DNA from: Geodermatophilus sp. DSM 45219
Lineage (GTDB): Bacteria; Actinomycetota; Actinomycetes; Mycobacteriales; Geodermatophilaceae
Length of the DNA stretch: 64,000 nucleotides
Direction of reading: 5' to 3'
Assembly: GCF_900104025.1 (NCBI RefSeq)
Contig: NZ_FNIQ01000008.1
Location: forward strand, 161,024 to 225,023
Shown: positions 12,259-20,710 of the stretch, one piece after another
How the letters are laid out: each line of letters begins with the position of its first letter
How positions within the stretch are numbered: position 1 is the stretch's first letter
Notes under the pieces: generated by a model
The model's database searches: none
Told to the model about the DNA's origin: nothing
What the model saw: only the letters and a program-made list of their open reading frames with translations
Program-made: the position numbers and the translations under genes

Positions 12259-14385
12259 ATGTCGGTGACCGACCTGCCCATGCCGGGGACGACGACGGTG
12301 CACGGGGCCTGCCCGCTGGACTGCCCGGACACCTGCGCGCTCGAGGTGACCGTCGAGGACGGCCGGGCCGTCCGGGTCCGCGGCGACCGCTCGCACCCGT
12401 ACACCCGTGGCGGGCTCTGCGTGAAGATGAACGACTACGAGCGCACCGTGTACAGCCCCGACCGGGTGCTGTACCCGCTGCGGCGGACCGGGCCCAAGGG
12501 CAGCGGCCGGTTCGAGCGGATCTCGTGGGACGACGCGCTGGACGAGATCGCCGCGCGGTTCACCGAGATCGCCGAGACCTCCGGGCCCGAGGCGATCATG
12601 CCGGTCAGCTACCTGGGCACCCAGGGGATCCTCAACGGCCTCAACGTCGGTGACCCCTTCTTCAACCGGCTGGGCGCCACCATCAGCGAGCGCACCTACT
12701 GCGACTCGGGCTCGTGCACGGCCTACGCGATGACGGTGGGGGCGACCGCCGGCGTCGACCCGGAGTCCTTCGTGCACGCGCGCTACATCGTCATCTGGGC
12801 CAACAACATGCTCAGCACCAACCTGCACCTGTGGCCGTTCGTCGCCGAGGCGCAGCGGCGCGGGGCCAAGGTCGTCGTCATCGACCCCGTCCGCCACCGG
12901 ACGGCGCAGCACGCCGACTGGTACATCCCCATCCGGCCCGGCACCGACGGCGCGCTGGCGCTGGCGATGATGCACGTGATCATCGGCGAGGGGCTGACCG
13001 ACCAGGACTACGTCGCGCGGTACACGGTCGGCTTCGAGGAGCTGGCCGAGCGCGTGCGGGACTACACCCCCGAGTGGGCGAGCGGGGAGACCGGCATCCC
13101 CGCCGAGGACATCCGGACGCTGGCCCGCGAGTACGCCGCGGCCGAGCCCTCGGTCATCCGGATCGGGGTCGCGATCGAGCGGCACGCCGGCGGCGGGCAG
13201 ACCGTGCGGGCGATCTCCTGCCTGCCGGCGCTCACCGGGGCGTGGCGCAGGCCCGGCGGCGGGCTCCTGCAGCTGCCGCTGTGGGCCTTCCCGGTCAACT
13301 GGCCGGCGTTCCTCGGTGCCGAGTTCATCCGCCCGGGCACCCGCGTGGTCAACCAGTGGCTGCTCGGTCGCGCGCTGACCGGCGAGCTGCAGCTGGACCC
13401 GCCGATCCGGGCGTTGACGGTCTACAACAGCAACCCGCTGGTGGTCTGCCCCGAGCAGGACCGCATGGTCGCCGGGCTCTCCCGCGAGGACCTGTTCACC
13501 GTGGTCAGCGAGCACTTCCTCACCGACACGGCCGACTACGCCGACATCGTGCTGCCGGCGACGACGCAGCTCGAGCAGCGGGACCTGATGTTCTCGTGGG
13601 GCCACCTCTACGTGACCATGAACGAGCCGGCGGTGGCGCCGCTGGGGGAGGCGGTGTCCAACACCGAGCTGTTCCGCCGGCTGGCCGCGCGGATGGGCTT
13701 CACCGAGCCCGTCTTCACCCGTACCGACGAGCAGATGGTCGCCGAGGCGTTCGACTGGTCCTCGCCCGTCCTCGACGGCATCACGCCGGAGACGCTGGCG
13801 CGGGACAGCTGGGCGCGGCTGCGGCTGCCCGAGCCCGACGCGTACGCCCCGCACGCCGAGGGCGGCTTCCCGACGCCGTCCGGCAAGGTGGAGTTCGTCT
13901 CCTCGGCCGCCGCGGGCGGCAACTTCGTCCTGCCGTTGTTCCGTCAGGGCTCCAACGAGCACCAGCCCGGCGAACCGGTGGACCCGCTGCCGCACTACGT
14001 GCCGCCGCGCGAGCGTCCGGACGGTCGGTACCCGCTGACGCTGCTGTCGCCCAAGTCGCACGCCTACCTCAACTCCAGTTTCGCCGACCGGCCCGGTCAG
14101 CAGCGGGTCCAGGGGGCCGCGGCCCTGCACATGCACCCCGAGGACGCCACGGCGCGGGGGCTGGCCGACGGTGCGGAGGTCCGCGTGGTCAACGACCGCG
14201 GCCGCTTCACGGCGCGGCTGCACGTCACGGCGGACGTCGCACCCGGCGTGGTGGTCTCGCCGATGGGCGCCTGGCGCAAGCACTCCGGCGGAGCGACGGT
14301 GAACGCGCTGAGCCCCTCGGTCTTCGCCGACCTGGGCCGGGCACCGACCTTCTCGGACAACCTCGTGGAGGTGGAGCCGGCCTGA
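12259..14385 (+). CDS. Molybdopterin-dependent oxidoreductase with N-terminal [4Fe-4S] site
   Basis: A 708-aa protein of the DMSO-reductase superfamily. ATG at 12259 follows GGAGGAGG. The Fe-S ligands are Cys18, Cys22, Cys26 and Cys54 ([14 protein letters not shown]...GGLCVK). A C148-D-S-G-S-C153 segment is where a metal ligand would be expected, but I cannot assign Ser or Cys with certainty. The molybdopterin-binding C-terminal domain ([17 protein letters not shown]...[21 protein letters not shown]) is complete. There is no Tat signal, so it is cytoplasmic. No partner subunits or cofactor genes are adjacent; the substrate is unknown. An AraC regulator is divergent. Confidence 0.9.
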   Translation: MSVTDLPMPGTTTVHGACPLDCPDTCALEVTVEDGRAVRVRGDRSHPYTRGGLCVKMNDYERTVYSPDRVLYPLRRTGPKGSGRFERISWDDALDEIAARFTEIAETSGPEAIMPVSYLGTQGILNGLNVGDPFFNRLGATISERTYCDSGSCTAYAMTVGATAGVDPESFVHARYIVIWANNMLSTNLHLWPFVAEAQRRGAKVVVIDPVRHRTAQHADWYIPIRPGTDGALALAMMHVIIGEGLTDQDYVARYTVGFEELAERVRDYTPEWASGETGIPAEDIRTLAREYAAAEPSVIRIGVAIERHAGGGQTVRAISCLPALTGAWRRPGGGLLQLPLWAFPVNWPAFLGAEFIRPGTRVVNQWLLGRALTGELQLDPPIRALTVYNSNPLVVCPEQDRMVAGLSREDLFTVVSEHFLTDTADYADIVLPATTQLEQRDLMFSWGHLYVTMNEPAVAPLGEAVSNTELFRRLAARMGFTEPVFTRTDEQMVAEAFDWSSPVLDGITPETLARDSWARLRLPEPDAYAPHAEGGFPTPSGKVEFVSSAAAGGNFVLPLFRQGSNEHQPGEPVDPLPHYVPPRERPDGRYPLTLLSPKSHAYLNSSFADRPGQQRVQGAAALHMHPEDATARGLADGAEVRVVNDRGRFTARLHVTADVAPGVVVSPMGAWRKHSGGATVNALSPSVFADLGRAPTFSDNLVEVEPA

Positions 14386-14430
14386 GGGAGGACCGCGCTC
14401 CTCCCCGCGCCGCGCCAGCAGCCGGTCGCG

Positions 14431-14465
14431 CCCCCGCCAGGGGCCCGGCGCGGGCTGGGCGGGGG
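14431..14465 (+). terminator. Hairpin after the oxidoreductase gene
   Basis: CCCCCGCCAG (14431-14440) pairs with CTGGGCGGGGG (14455-14465) with one bulged G. Likely terminator; part of the first degenerate repeat element. Confidence 0.55.
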
Positions 14466-14507
14466 ACGGGAGGACCGCCTCCCCCCGGCCCTCGCAGGCA
14501 CGGGTGG

Positions 14508-14562
14508 AGGACCCCGTCCTCCTCACCCCTCGCAGGCCCGGGGTGGGCCTCGGGACGGGGCC
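14508..14562 (+). repeat. Intergenic covarying hairpin element, copy C
   Basis: Outer arms AGGACCCCGTCC and GGACGGGGCC; inner stem CACCCC/GGGGTG around TCGCAGGCCC. It is preceded by a truncated copy. This locus is further from the stop codon than most because two degenerate copies intervene. Confidence 0.75.
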
Positions 14563-14583
14563 GAGGGGCCGTGGTCCGCCATC

Positions 14584-14592
14584 TGGCACAAT
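14584..14592 (+). promoter_or_regulatory. Putative -10 region of rpsP operon
   Basis: TGGCACAAT, with CACAAT readable as a -10 hexamer. The rplS upstream region has the near-identical TGGCACAGT at 17220-17228. The shared nonamer suggests a common promoter type for the two ribosomal protein transcripts; no clear -35 was found. Confidence 0.4.
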
Positions 14593-14726
14593 GGTCGGTC
14601 GAACACGGCGGTGGGCGGCCCTCTCACCGTTGCCGGCCGTGTCCAGCCGCACCGCCCCCGTCGTACCCCCACGCGTCGCCCCGGGCGGGCACACACGACC
14701 TGCGTTCGAGGAGAACACCACACACC

Positions 14727-15167
14727 GTGGCCACCAAGATCAAGCTCATGCGCCTGGGCAAGATGCGCGCGCCGTACTACCGCATCGTCGTCGCCGACTC
14801 CCGCACCAAGCGCGAGGGCCGCTCGATCGAGACGATCGGCAAGTACCACCCGAAGGAGGACCCCTCCTTCATCGAGGTCGACTCCGAGCGGGCGCAGTAC
14901 TGGCTGGGTGTCGGCGCGCAGCCGACCGAGGCCGTCGCCGCCATCTTCCGCGTCACCGGTGACTGGCAGAAGTTCAAGGGCGAGGCCGCGCCGCCGCCCA
15001 TGAAGGTCGCCGCCCCGAAGCCGGACAAGAAGGCCCTCTACGAGGAGGCCGTCCGCAACGCGGGCGAGGAGCCGGCCGCCGGCGCCACCACCCCGAAGAA
15101 GAAGGCCGCTCCCAAGGCCGACGACGCGGTGGCGACCGACGCCCCCGCCGAGACGCCCGCCGAGTAA
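14727..15167 (+). CDS. rpsP: 30S ribosomal protein S16
   Basis: A 146-aa protein starting at GTG 14727 behind GAGGAGA. The first 80 residues are the conserved S16 fold ([40 protein letters not shown]). Residues from about 95 form a long Lys/Ala/Pro/Glu-rich tail typical of actinobacterial S16. It is the first gene of rpsP-khpA-rimM-trmD. Confidence 0.97.
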   Translation: MATKIKLMRLGKMRAPYYRIVVADSRTKREGRSIETIGKYHPKEDPSFIEVDSERAQYWLGVGAQPTEAVAAIFRVTGDWQKFKGEAAPPPMKVAAPKPDKKALYEEAVRNAGEEPAAGATTPKKKAAPKADDAVATDAPAETPAE

Positions 15168-15170
15168 GAC

Positions 15171-15407
15171 GTGCTGGAAGAGGCGCTCGAGCACCTGGTC
15201 AAGGGCATCGTCGACCACCCCGAGGACGTCACGGTCGACCTGCTCAGCAACCGCCGTGGCAAGACCCTCGAGGTCCGGGTGCACCCCGACGACCTCGGCA
15301 AGGTCATCGGCCGCGGCGGCCGCACCGCCAAGGCGCTGCGCACCGTGATGACCGGTGTCGGCGGCCGTGGCCTGCGGGTCGACGTCGTCGACACCGACGG
15401 GCGCTGA
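15171..15407 (+). CDS. khpA: KH-domain RNA-binding protein KhpA
   Basis: A 78-aa single-KH protein (YlqC/KhpA family) with the nucleic-acid-binding GxxG loop in DLGKVIGRGGRTAKALRTV. GTG start lies 3 nt after the rpsP stop. Family members bind RNA, often with KhpB, and the position between rpsP and rimM is conserved in Gram-positives. Confidence 0.95.
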   Translation: MLEEALEHLVKGIVDHPEDVTVDLLSNRRGKTLEVRVHPDDLGKVIGRGGRTAKALRTVMTGVGGRGLRVDVVDTDGR

Positions 15408-15432
15408 GCGCCTCTCCCTGAGCACCACCCTG

Positions 15433-15966
15433 GTGAGCACCCAGCCAGACGACCCCACCGACACCGTGGTGGTCGGCCGCATCGGTCGGCCCCACGGTGT
15501 CCGTGGTGAGGTCACCGTCGAGGTCCGCACCGACGACCCCGACCTCCGCTTCGCCCCCGGCGCGGTCCTGCGCACCGAGCCCGCCGACCGCGGGCCGCTC
15601 ACCGTCGCCGGCCGCCGCTGGCACCGCGAGGTCCTCCTGCTGGCCGTCGACGGCGTCGACAGCCGCGAGGCGGCCGAGGAGCTGCGCAACACCGAGCTGC
15701 ACGTGCCGCTCGCCGACCTGCCCGCGCTGGAGGACCCGGACGTCTACTACGACCACCAGCTGGTGGGCCTGACCGCCCGGCTGCCCGACGGCACCGAGCT
15801 CGGCACCGTGGGCGCCGTCCGCCACGAGGGCGCCGACCTGCTCGTCGTCCGCCGGGTCGAGGGCGGGGAGCTGCTGGTGCCGTTCGTCACGGCCATCGTG
15901 CCGACCGTCGACGTCCCCGGCGGCGTCGTGGTGGTCGACCCGCCCGAGGGGCTGCTCGACCTGTGA
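15433..15966 (+). CDS. rimM: 16S rRNA processing protein RimM
   Basis: A 177-aa 30S maturation factor that binds S19 near the head of the small subunit. The N-terminal domain begins [19 protein letters not shown]; the PRC-barrel domain includes [25 protein letters not shown] and [34 protein letters not shown] at 15433 is taken as the start, although no good ribosome binding site precedes it and an upstream in-frame start is possible. The stop overlaps the trmD start (GTGA). Confidence 0.94.
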   Translation: MSTQPDDPTDTVVVGRIGRPHGVRGEVTVEVRTDDPDLRFAPGAVLRTEPADRGPLTVAGRRWHREVLLLAVDGVDSREAAEELRNTELHVPLADLPALEDPDVYYDHQLVGLTARLPDGTELGTVGAVRHEGADLLVVRRVEGGELLVPFVTAIVPTVDVPGGVVVVDPPEGLLDL

Positions 15967-16706
15967 GCGGGCCGTTCCGCATCGACGTCGTCACGATCTT
16001 CCCCGAGTACCTCGCCCCGCTGCGCCAGTCGCTGCTGGGCAGGGCCGCCGAGCGCGGCCTGGTGGGCGTGGGCGTCCACGACCTGCGGCAGTGGACCGAC
16101 GACCTGCACCGCACCGTCGACGACGCCCCCTACGGCGGCGGCCCCGGCATGGTGATGAAGCCCGAGCCGTGGGCCCGCGCGATCGAGGCGGTCCGCCCGC
16201 CGGGCACCCGCCTGATCGTGCCGACCCCGGCCGGCCGGCTCTTCACCCAGGCGACGGCTGCCGAGTGGGCGGCCGAGCCCGGCCTGGTCTTCGCCTGCGG
16301 GCGCTACGAGGGCATCGACCAGCGGGTCGCCGACTGGGCCGCGGACGCCGGGCCGGTCTCCGAGGTGTCGATCGGCGACTACGTGCTGGCCGGCGGGGAG
16401 TCCGCGGTGCTGGTGATGGTCGAGGCGGTGACCCGCCTGCTGCCCGGCGTCGTCGGCAACCGCGAGTCGGTCGAGTACGACTCGCACGCCGACGGCCTGC
16501 TCGAGGGGCCCTCCTACACGCGGCCGGCGTCCTGGCGCGGTCACGACGTCCCCCCGGTGCTGCTGTCGGGTGACCACGCCGCGATCGCCCGGTGGCGGCG
16601 CGCGGAGTCGCTGCGCCGCACGGCGGCCCGGCGTCCGGACCTGCTGGCCGCCCTGCCCGACGCGGCGCTGTCCGACGCCGACCGCGCCGTCCTCGACGGG
16701 AACTGA
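15963..16706 (+). CDS. trmD: tRNA (guanine-N1-)-methyltransferase TrmD
   Basis: A 247-aa SPOUT methyltransferase making m1G37 in tRNAs from S-adenosylmethionine. Family signatures are present: [12 protein letters not shown] at the N-terminus, [14 protein letters not shown], the knot region [11 protein letters not shown] with [13 protein letters not shown], and the C-terminal substrate domain with [21 protein letters not shown]. Translationally coupled to rimM. Confidence 0.97.
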   Translation: MSGPFRIDVVTIFPEYLAPLRQSLLGRAAERGLVGVGVHDLRQWTDDLHRTVDDAPYGGGPGMVMKPEPWARAIEAVRPPGTRLIVPTPAGRLFTQATAAEWAAEPGLVFACGRYEGIDQRVADWAADAGPVSEVSIGDYVLAGGESAVLVMVEAVTRLLPGVVGNRESVEYDSHADGLLEGPSYTRPASWRGHDVPPVLLSGDHAAIARWRRAESLRRTAARRPDLLAALPDAALSDADRAVLDGN

Positions 16707-16713
16707 CGCCGGG

Positions 16714-17214
16714 GTGGCCGGACGACCGTTGGTGCGACCCACCGCCCGCGTGGTGGTGCTCGACCCATCCGGGCGGGTGCTGCTGCTCGGTGCCCGCCTC
16801 ACCGACCCCGCCGTCCCGCCCGGCGACGTGCTGTTCTGGTACACCCCCGGCGGCGGCGTGGAACCGGGGGAGGGCGTGCGCGAGGCCGCGACCCGCGAGC
16901 TGGCCGAGGAGATCGGCCTGGTCGTCGACCCCGGCGAGCTGGAGGGCCCGGTGTGGTTCCGGCGGCACGTCGGCCCCTTCGCCGGCGTGCAGATCGACTC
17001 GCGGGAGACCTTCTTCGTGCTCCGCGACGTCGTGCACGAGGTCGACGCGAGCGGGCGCACGGAGCTGGAGGTGCTGGGCGCCGAGCCGCACCGCTGGTGG
17101 AGTGCCGCGGAGGTGGCCGCCGCCGGCGCGACCTTCGCGCCCCGCGAGCTCGCCGACCTGCTGCCCGAGCTGTCCGCCGGCCCGTGGACAGGGCCGCCGC
17201 GCTTCGTCGGCTGA
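16714..17214 (+). CDS. NUDIX hydrolase
   Basis: A 166-aa protein with a complete Nudix box (GGGVEPGEGVREAATRELAEEIGL). It should hydrolyse a nucleoside diphosphate linked to another moiety; the substrate is not predictable. GTG at 16714 is 7 nt after trmD; its ribosome binding site is weak, so translation may rely on coupling. The motif HRWWSAAEVAAAG is typical of the C-terminal helix of actinobacterial members. The position between trmD and rplS is recurrent in related genomes (recalled, not checked). Confidence 0.88.
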   Translation: MAGRPLVRPTARVVVLDPSGRVLLLGARLTDPAVPPGDVLFWYTPGGGVEPGEGVREAATRELAEEIGLVVDPGELEGPVWFRRHVGPFAGVQIDSRETFFVLRDVVHEVDASGRTELEVLGAEPHRWWSAAEVAAAGATFAPRELADLLPELSAGPWTGPPRFVG

Positions 17215-17219
17215 AGGTG

Positions 17220-17361
17220 TGGCACAGTAGAGAGCTGCTGCGGACGCATCACTGCGTCGAGGCCGAGCTCCTCCCAGGAGTGCAGCTCCCCGGAACGGAC
17301 AGCCCGGGGGCGCCTGCTGTCCGCACCGCAACGACACGACCGCTAGGACAGGACTGCCGCG
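17220..17361 (+). promoter_or_regulatory. rplS promoter and structured 5' leader
   Basis: TGGCACAGT at 17220-17228 resembles the rpsP promoter. The leader then contains three consecutive hairpins: GACGC/GCGTC (17243-17258), GAGCT/AGCTC with an inner CTCC/GGAG (17265-17288), and GGACAG/CTGTCC (17297-17322). The ribosome binding site follows. Such a folded leader could mediate L19 feedback, which is an inference. Confidence 0.5.
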
Positions 17362-17718
17362 ATGAACACCCTGGACGTACTCGACGCCGAGCAGCTGCGC
17401 GACGACATCCCCGCGTTCCGCCCGGGTGACACCGTCAAGGTGCACGTGCGCGTCATCGAGGGCAACCGCTCCCGGATCCAGGTCTTCCAGGGCGTCGTCA
17501 TCCGTCGCCAGGGCGGCGGTGTCCGCGAGACCTTCACCGTCCGCAAGGTCAGCTTCGGCGTCGGTGTCGAGCGCACCTTCCCGGTGCACACCCCGGTCGT
17601 GGAGAAGATCGAGGTGCTGACCCGCGGCGACGTCCGTCGCGCCAAGCTGTACTACCTCCGCGAGCTGCGCGGCAAGGCCGCCAAGATCAAGGAGAAGCGC
17701 GAGACCGTCGCGCGCTGA
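17362..17718 (+). CDS. rplS: 50S ribosomal protein L19
   Basis: A 118-aa protein at the subunit interface. Signatures are [47 protein letters not shown] and the C-terminal [22 protein letters not shown]. The ATG start has AGGAC upstream. It has its own folded leader and is followed by lepB. Confidence 0.98.
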   Translation: MNTLDVLDAEQLRDDIPAFRPGDTVKVHVRVIEGNRSRIQVFQGVVIRRQGGGVRETFTVRKVSFGVGVERTFPVHTPVVEKIEVLTRGDVRRAKLYYLRELRGKAAKIKEKRETVAR

Positions 17719-17782
17719 CACGACGCCGGCCGGCGTTCCGGCCTGACCGCGGCGGGTCCCCCACGGCCGTACGCTGGCTCCG

Positions 17783-18730
17783 ATGAGCAGCGACCGGCCC
17801 AGGGGGCCCGCCGACGTCGTCCCGGAGGGTGAGGACCCCGGGGTGACCGGGTCCACCGCCGACACCGGCCCCATCCGCCCGGCCCAGGGCCGCCGCGCCC
17901 GCCGGCGCGAGCAGGAGGCGGCGAAGAAGGGCTCCCTGCTGCGCGAGCTCCCGGTGCTCCTGCTCGTCGCCTTCGTGCTCGCCCTGCTGGTGAAGACCTT
18001 CCTCGTGCAGGCGTTCTTCATCCCGTCGGGCTCGATGGAGCAGACCCTGCACGGCTGTCCCGGCTGCACCGGCGACCGCGTGCTGGTCAACAAGGTGCCC
18101 TACTGGTTCGGCGAGCCCGAGCCGGGCGACATCGTCGTCTTCGAGGGCCCGGAGAGCTGGTCGCCCGAGGTGCAGATCGACGAGCCCGGCAACGCCGTCT
18201 CCAGCGCCCTGCTGTGGCTTGGCCGCGCCATCGGGGTGGCCCCGCCGAGCGAGGACGACTTCGTCAAGCGGGTCATCGCCACCGGCGGTCAGACGGTGCA
18301 GTGCTGCGACGCCGAGGGCCGGGTCACCGTGGACGGCGAACCGCTCGAGGAGCCCTACGTCTTCGAGGACACCCCGCTGGAGAGCCGGGCGTTCAGCGCC
18401 GTGACCGTCCCCGAGGGCCGGCTGTGGGTCATGGGCGACCACCGGTCGGCCTCGGCGGACTCGCGGCAGCACGTCGGGGACGAGTTCTCGGGAACGGTCG
18501 CGGTGGACGACGTCATCGGCAAGGCCGCGCTGATCGTCTGGCCGCTGGACCGGTTCGGCACCCTCGGGTCTCCGGACATCCAGGGCACCGAGGCAGCCGG
18601 TGCCCCCGACCGCCCGCTGCCGGTCTCCGGTCCCGCCGCGATCGCGGCCCCGTACGCGCTCGGGTTCGTGGGCGCGGTGCCGCTGACCCTCTGGCGGCGC
18701 CGGCGGCGGTCCCGGTCCCGCGCCGGCTGA
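17783..18730 (+). CDS. lepB: Type I signal peptidase
   Basis: A 315-aa membrane serine protease that removes signal peptides. A disordered basic N-terminus (1-55) is followed by one transmembrane helix (LPVLLLVAFVLALLVKTFLV). The catalytic serine is in FIPSGSMEQTL and the catalytic lysine in DDFVKRVIATGG; box E GDHRSASADSR is present. A second hydrophobic segment near the C-terminus (AAIAAPYALGFVGAVPLTLW) ends in a run of arginines, giving a C-terminal anchor as in streptomycete Sip proteins. TACGCT lies seven bases ahead of the ATG, so the mRNA may be leaderless. Confidence 0.95.
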   Translation: MSSDRPRGPADVVPEGEDPGVTGSTADTGPIRPAQGRRARRREQEAAKKGSLLRELPVLLLVAFVLALLVKTFLVQAFFIPSGSMEQTLHGCPGCTGDRVLVNKVPYWFGEPEPGDIVVFEGPESWSPEVQIDEPGNAVSSALLWLGRAIGVAPPSEDDFVKRVIATGGQTVQCCDAEGRVTVDGEPLEEPYVFEDTPLESRAFSAVTVPEGRLWVMGDHRSASADSRQHVGDEFSGTVAVDDVIGKAALIVWPLDRFGTLGSPDIQGTEAAGAPDRPLPVSGPAAIAAPYALGFVGAVPLTLWRRRRRSRSRAG

Positions 18731-18748
18731 GCGACTCCGCCACCGAAC

Positions 18749-18787
18749 CTCGACCCGCACCCCGGACCCCCCGGTGTGCGGGTCGAG
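18749..18787 (+). terminator. Terminator after lepB
   Basis: A 12-bp perfect stem, CTCGACCCGCAC (18749-18760) with GTGCGGGTCGAG (18776-18787); the 15-nt interior can add a CCGG/CCGG pairing. Confidence 0.8.
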
Positions 18788-18987
18788 TCGTCTCCGGGGG
18801 AATGGCGTCGCCATGTCGACACGAATGCCGCCAGTCACCATTCGCGCGTTACCCCTGGGATCCGGTAATCGATCGACCGGTGGGCAAGAATTGTTTCGAG
18901 AAATGTTGGAAAAGCGTTCAAGCAGCCGTCTCACCCGTCCGATGGAGATCGTGAGAAGTTCCCCGAACGTGTGAAACGGAGAAAGTC
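18788..18987 (+). promoter_or_regulatory. AT-richer upstream region of the LuxR-type regulator
   Basis: This 200-bp stretch is visibly lower in GC than its surroundings, with runs such as AAGAATTGTTTCGAGAAATG and TTGGAAAAGCGTTC around 18888-18925. It also holds an imperfect palindrome CCGGT-N9-ACCGG. No coding sequence is present. It probably carries the promoter and operators of the downstream regulator; I could not fix a -35/-10 pair with confidence. Confidence 0.45.
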
Positions 18988-19695
18988 GTGACCGCACCCC
19001 TGGCGAGCGCCGCCCGTGGCGTCACCCGCGTGCTCATCCTCGCCGACGCGCCCGTCCTGCGGCGTGGGCTGGTGAGCATGGTCAACGAGACCGCCGGCAT
19101 GCAGTCGGTCGGCACTCCGGGCGAGCTGCGCCGCGCCCTCACGCTCGTCGAGACCGCCCGCCCCGACGCGGTGGTCGTGGAACTGGGCCAGGGCCGCGCC
19201 GCGACCCTCAACGCCTGCCGCGACCTGCGCCGCCGGTACCCCCGGGTCACCATCGTGGCCCTGGGCACCTCCGAGGACCCGGCCGTGGTCAACGAGGCGC
19301 TGGCTGCCGGTGTCCGGGGCTACCTCATGATCAACACCTCGCCGACCCTCCTCGGCTGGGCGATCCTGGCCGCCCGCGCCGGCCGCACCGTCGTGGACCC
19401 GCAGATCCGCCGGGTCGAGCCGTCGGCCGTGCCCGCCGCGAAGCCGTTCGCCCCCGAGGTGCCGCTGACCCGCCGCGAGTCCGACGTCCTCGACGAGCTC
19501 CTCCAGGGCCAGTCGAACCGGCAGATCGGGCGCAACCTGTTCATCAGCGAGGACACCGTGAAGTCCCACGTCAAGGCCATCCTGCGCAAGCTGGGTGCCC
19601 GCGACCGGGCGCACGCGGTCTCGCTGGTCCTGTCCTCGCGCACGCCGGCCTGCACCTGCGGCGCCCACGCCGCCCTGGCGCCCGCCGAGGCCTGA
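18988..19695 (+). CDS. Atypical response regulator, LuxR/NarL type
   Basis: A 235-aa protein: receiver-like domain (about 13-130), linker, LuxR helix-turn-helix (about 155-215, LTRRESDVLDELLQGQSNRQIGRNLFISEDTVKSHVKAILRKLGA). The receiver lacks the standard phosphorylation residues. The first acidic residue is Ala19 (next to Asp20), the phosphoacceptor position is Glu65 (AVVVELGQG) and the conserved lysine is replaced in GYLMIN (Ile115). Thr94 is retained. It should therefore act without phosphorylation, comparable to BldM/WhiI-type orphans. The tail holds ACTCGAH. No histidine kinase is adjacent. GTG start behind GGAGAAAG. Confidence 0.9.
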   Translation: MTAPLASAARGVTRVLILADAPVLRRGLVSMVNETAGMQSVGTPGELRRALTLVETARPDAVVVELGQGRAATLNACRDLRRRYPRVTIVALGTSEDPAVVNEALAAGVRGYLMINTSPTLLGWAILAARAGRTVVDPQIRRVEPSAVPAAKPFAPEVPLTRRESDVLDELLQGQSNRQIGRNLFISEDTVKSHVKAILRKLGARDRAHAVSLVLSSRTPACTCGAHAALAPAEA

Positions 19696-19697
19696 GG

Positions 19698-19803
19698 AAG
19701 GACCCCGTCCTCCTCGCCGTTCGCAGGCTCACGGCGAACCCCTGGACGGGGCCGCCCTCCCTCCCACGCCTCGCAGGCCCAGAGGTGGGGCCTGGAGGGC
19801 GGC
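19698..19803 (+). repeat. Intergenic covarying hairpin elements, tandem copies D1 and D2
   Basis: D1 (19698-19753) begins 2 nt after the regulator stop: outer GGACCCCGTCC/GGACGGGGCC, inner CGCCGT/ACGGCG around TCGCAGGCTC. D2 (19753-19803) is adjoining: outer GCCGCCCTCC/GGAGGGCGGC, inner imperfect stem around TCGCAGGCCC. The inner stem of D1 and outer stem of D2 differ from other copies in a compensatory way. Confidence 0.75.
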
Positions 19804-19831
19804 CGTCCGGCCGCTCCGACGGCCGGGCGCC

Positions 19832-19872
19832 CGCAGGGCCGGCCCCCTCTGACCCCGGGGGCCGGCCCTGCG
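19832..19872. terminator. Strong hairpin between the LuxR-type gene and rnhB
   Basis: CGCAGGGCCGGCCCCC (19832-19847) pairs perfectly with 19857-19872 across a 9-nt loop. Together with the two repeat copies just upstream it should block read-through into rnhB. Confidence 0.8.
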
Positions 19873-19933
19873 GCGTTCCCGGGGTCCGGCGGCTGCGGAG
19901 AGCGTCCCTCGGGCGTCGTACTGTCGGACCGCG

Positions 19934-20710
19934 ATGGCTCTCCGTACCACCCCCGCTCCTCCCGGGCCGCCGAGCCGCCTCCGCCCCGGGACGCCCGCCG
20001 ACGACCGCACCGACGCCCTGTGGGACATGGAACGCACGCTGCGCCGCCGCGGGTTCGGCGCGGTCGCCGGCGCCGACGAGGCCGGCCGCGGTGCCTGCGC
20101 CGGTCCGCTCGTCGCCGCTGCCTGCGTGCTCCCGCCCGGCCGCCGGGGTCGGGTCCCCGGTCTGGCCGACTCCAAGCTGCTCACCGCGGCCACCCGCGAC
20201 CGGGTCTACGAGGAGGTCGTCGACCGGGCGCTGGCGTGGTCGGTGGTCGTCCTGCCGGTCGCCGACCTCGACGCGCGCGGCATGCACGTCACCAACATCG
20301 AGGCGTTGCGCCGCGCCGTGTGGGCCCTCGACCCCGGCGCGGACTACGTGCTCACCGACGGCTTCCCGGTCCCGGGGCTGGCCCGGCCCACCCTCGCGGT
20401 GTGGAAGGGCGACCGGGTGGCGGCGTGCGTGGCGGCGGCCTCGGTGCTGGCCAAGGTCACGCGGGACCGGATCATGCTGGACCTGCACGAGCGCTGGCCG
20501 GAGTACGACTTCGCGGTCCACAAGGGCTACACCACGGCCGCGCACGACGCCGCCCTGCAGCGGTACGGGCCCTGCCCGGAGCACCGGATGCGCTTCGTCA
20601 ACGTGGCCCGCGCCCGCGACGCGCGCGCCGCGCGGGGAGTCCACCTCACCGGCTCCGGGGCCATGGTCGATGATGGGTCCATGCGCCCTGTGTCCGGAGA
20701 GCCGCGATGA
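19934..20710 (+). CDS. rnhB: Ribonuclease HII
   Basis: A 258-aa endonuclease cleaving RNA in RNA-DNA hybrids and at misincorporated ribonucleotides. The catalytic D-E pair is in GADEAGRGACAGPLVAAACVL; further family motifs are DSKLLTAATRD, SVLAKVTRDRIM and HKGYTTAAH with acidic residues in place. ATG at 19934 lacks a ribosome binding site and TACTGT lies nine bases upstream, so a leaderless transcript is possible. The stop overlaps the next start (ATGA). Confidence 0.95.
   Translation: MALRTTPAPPGPPSRLRPGTPADDRTDALWDMERTLRRRGFGAVAGADEAGRGACAGPLVAAACVLPPGRRGRVPGLADSKLLTAATRDRVYEEVVDRALAWSVVVLPVADLDARGMHVTNIEALRRAVWALDPGADYVLTDGFPVPGLARPTLAVWKGDRVAACVAAASVLAKVTRDRIMLDLHERWPEYDFAVHKGYTTAAHDAALQRYGPCPEHRMRFVNVARARDARAARGVHLTGSGAMVDDGSMRPVSGEPR

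Larger units (their letters stand above)
14386..14726 (+). other. 341-bp spacer with hairpin elements and the rpsP promoter
   Basis: The spacer after the oxidoreductase stop holds a series of GC-rich inverted repeats: a degenerate element starting GGGAGGACC (14386-14470), a truncated element (about 14467-14505, with CTCGCAGGCACGGG) and a complete element (14508-14562). The rpsP promoter and 5' UTR follow from about 14584. No coding potential was seen. Confidence 0.7.

Noticed and set aside
14584..14592. TGGCAC as a sigma-54 promoter
   Set aside because: No TTGC element at -12 spacing, and actinobacteria do not carry sigma-54.
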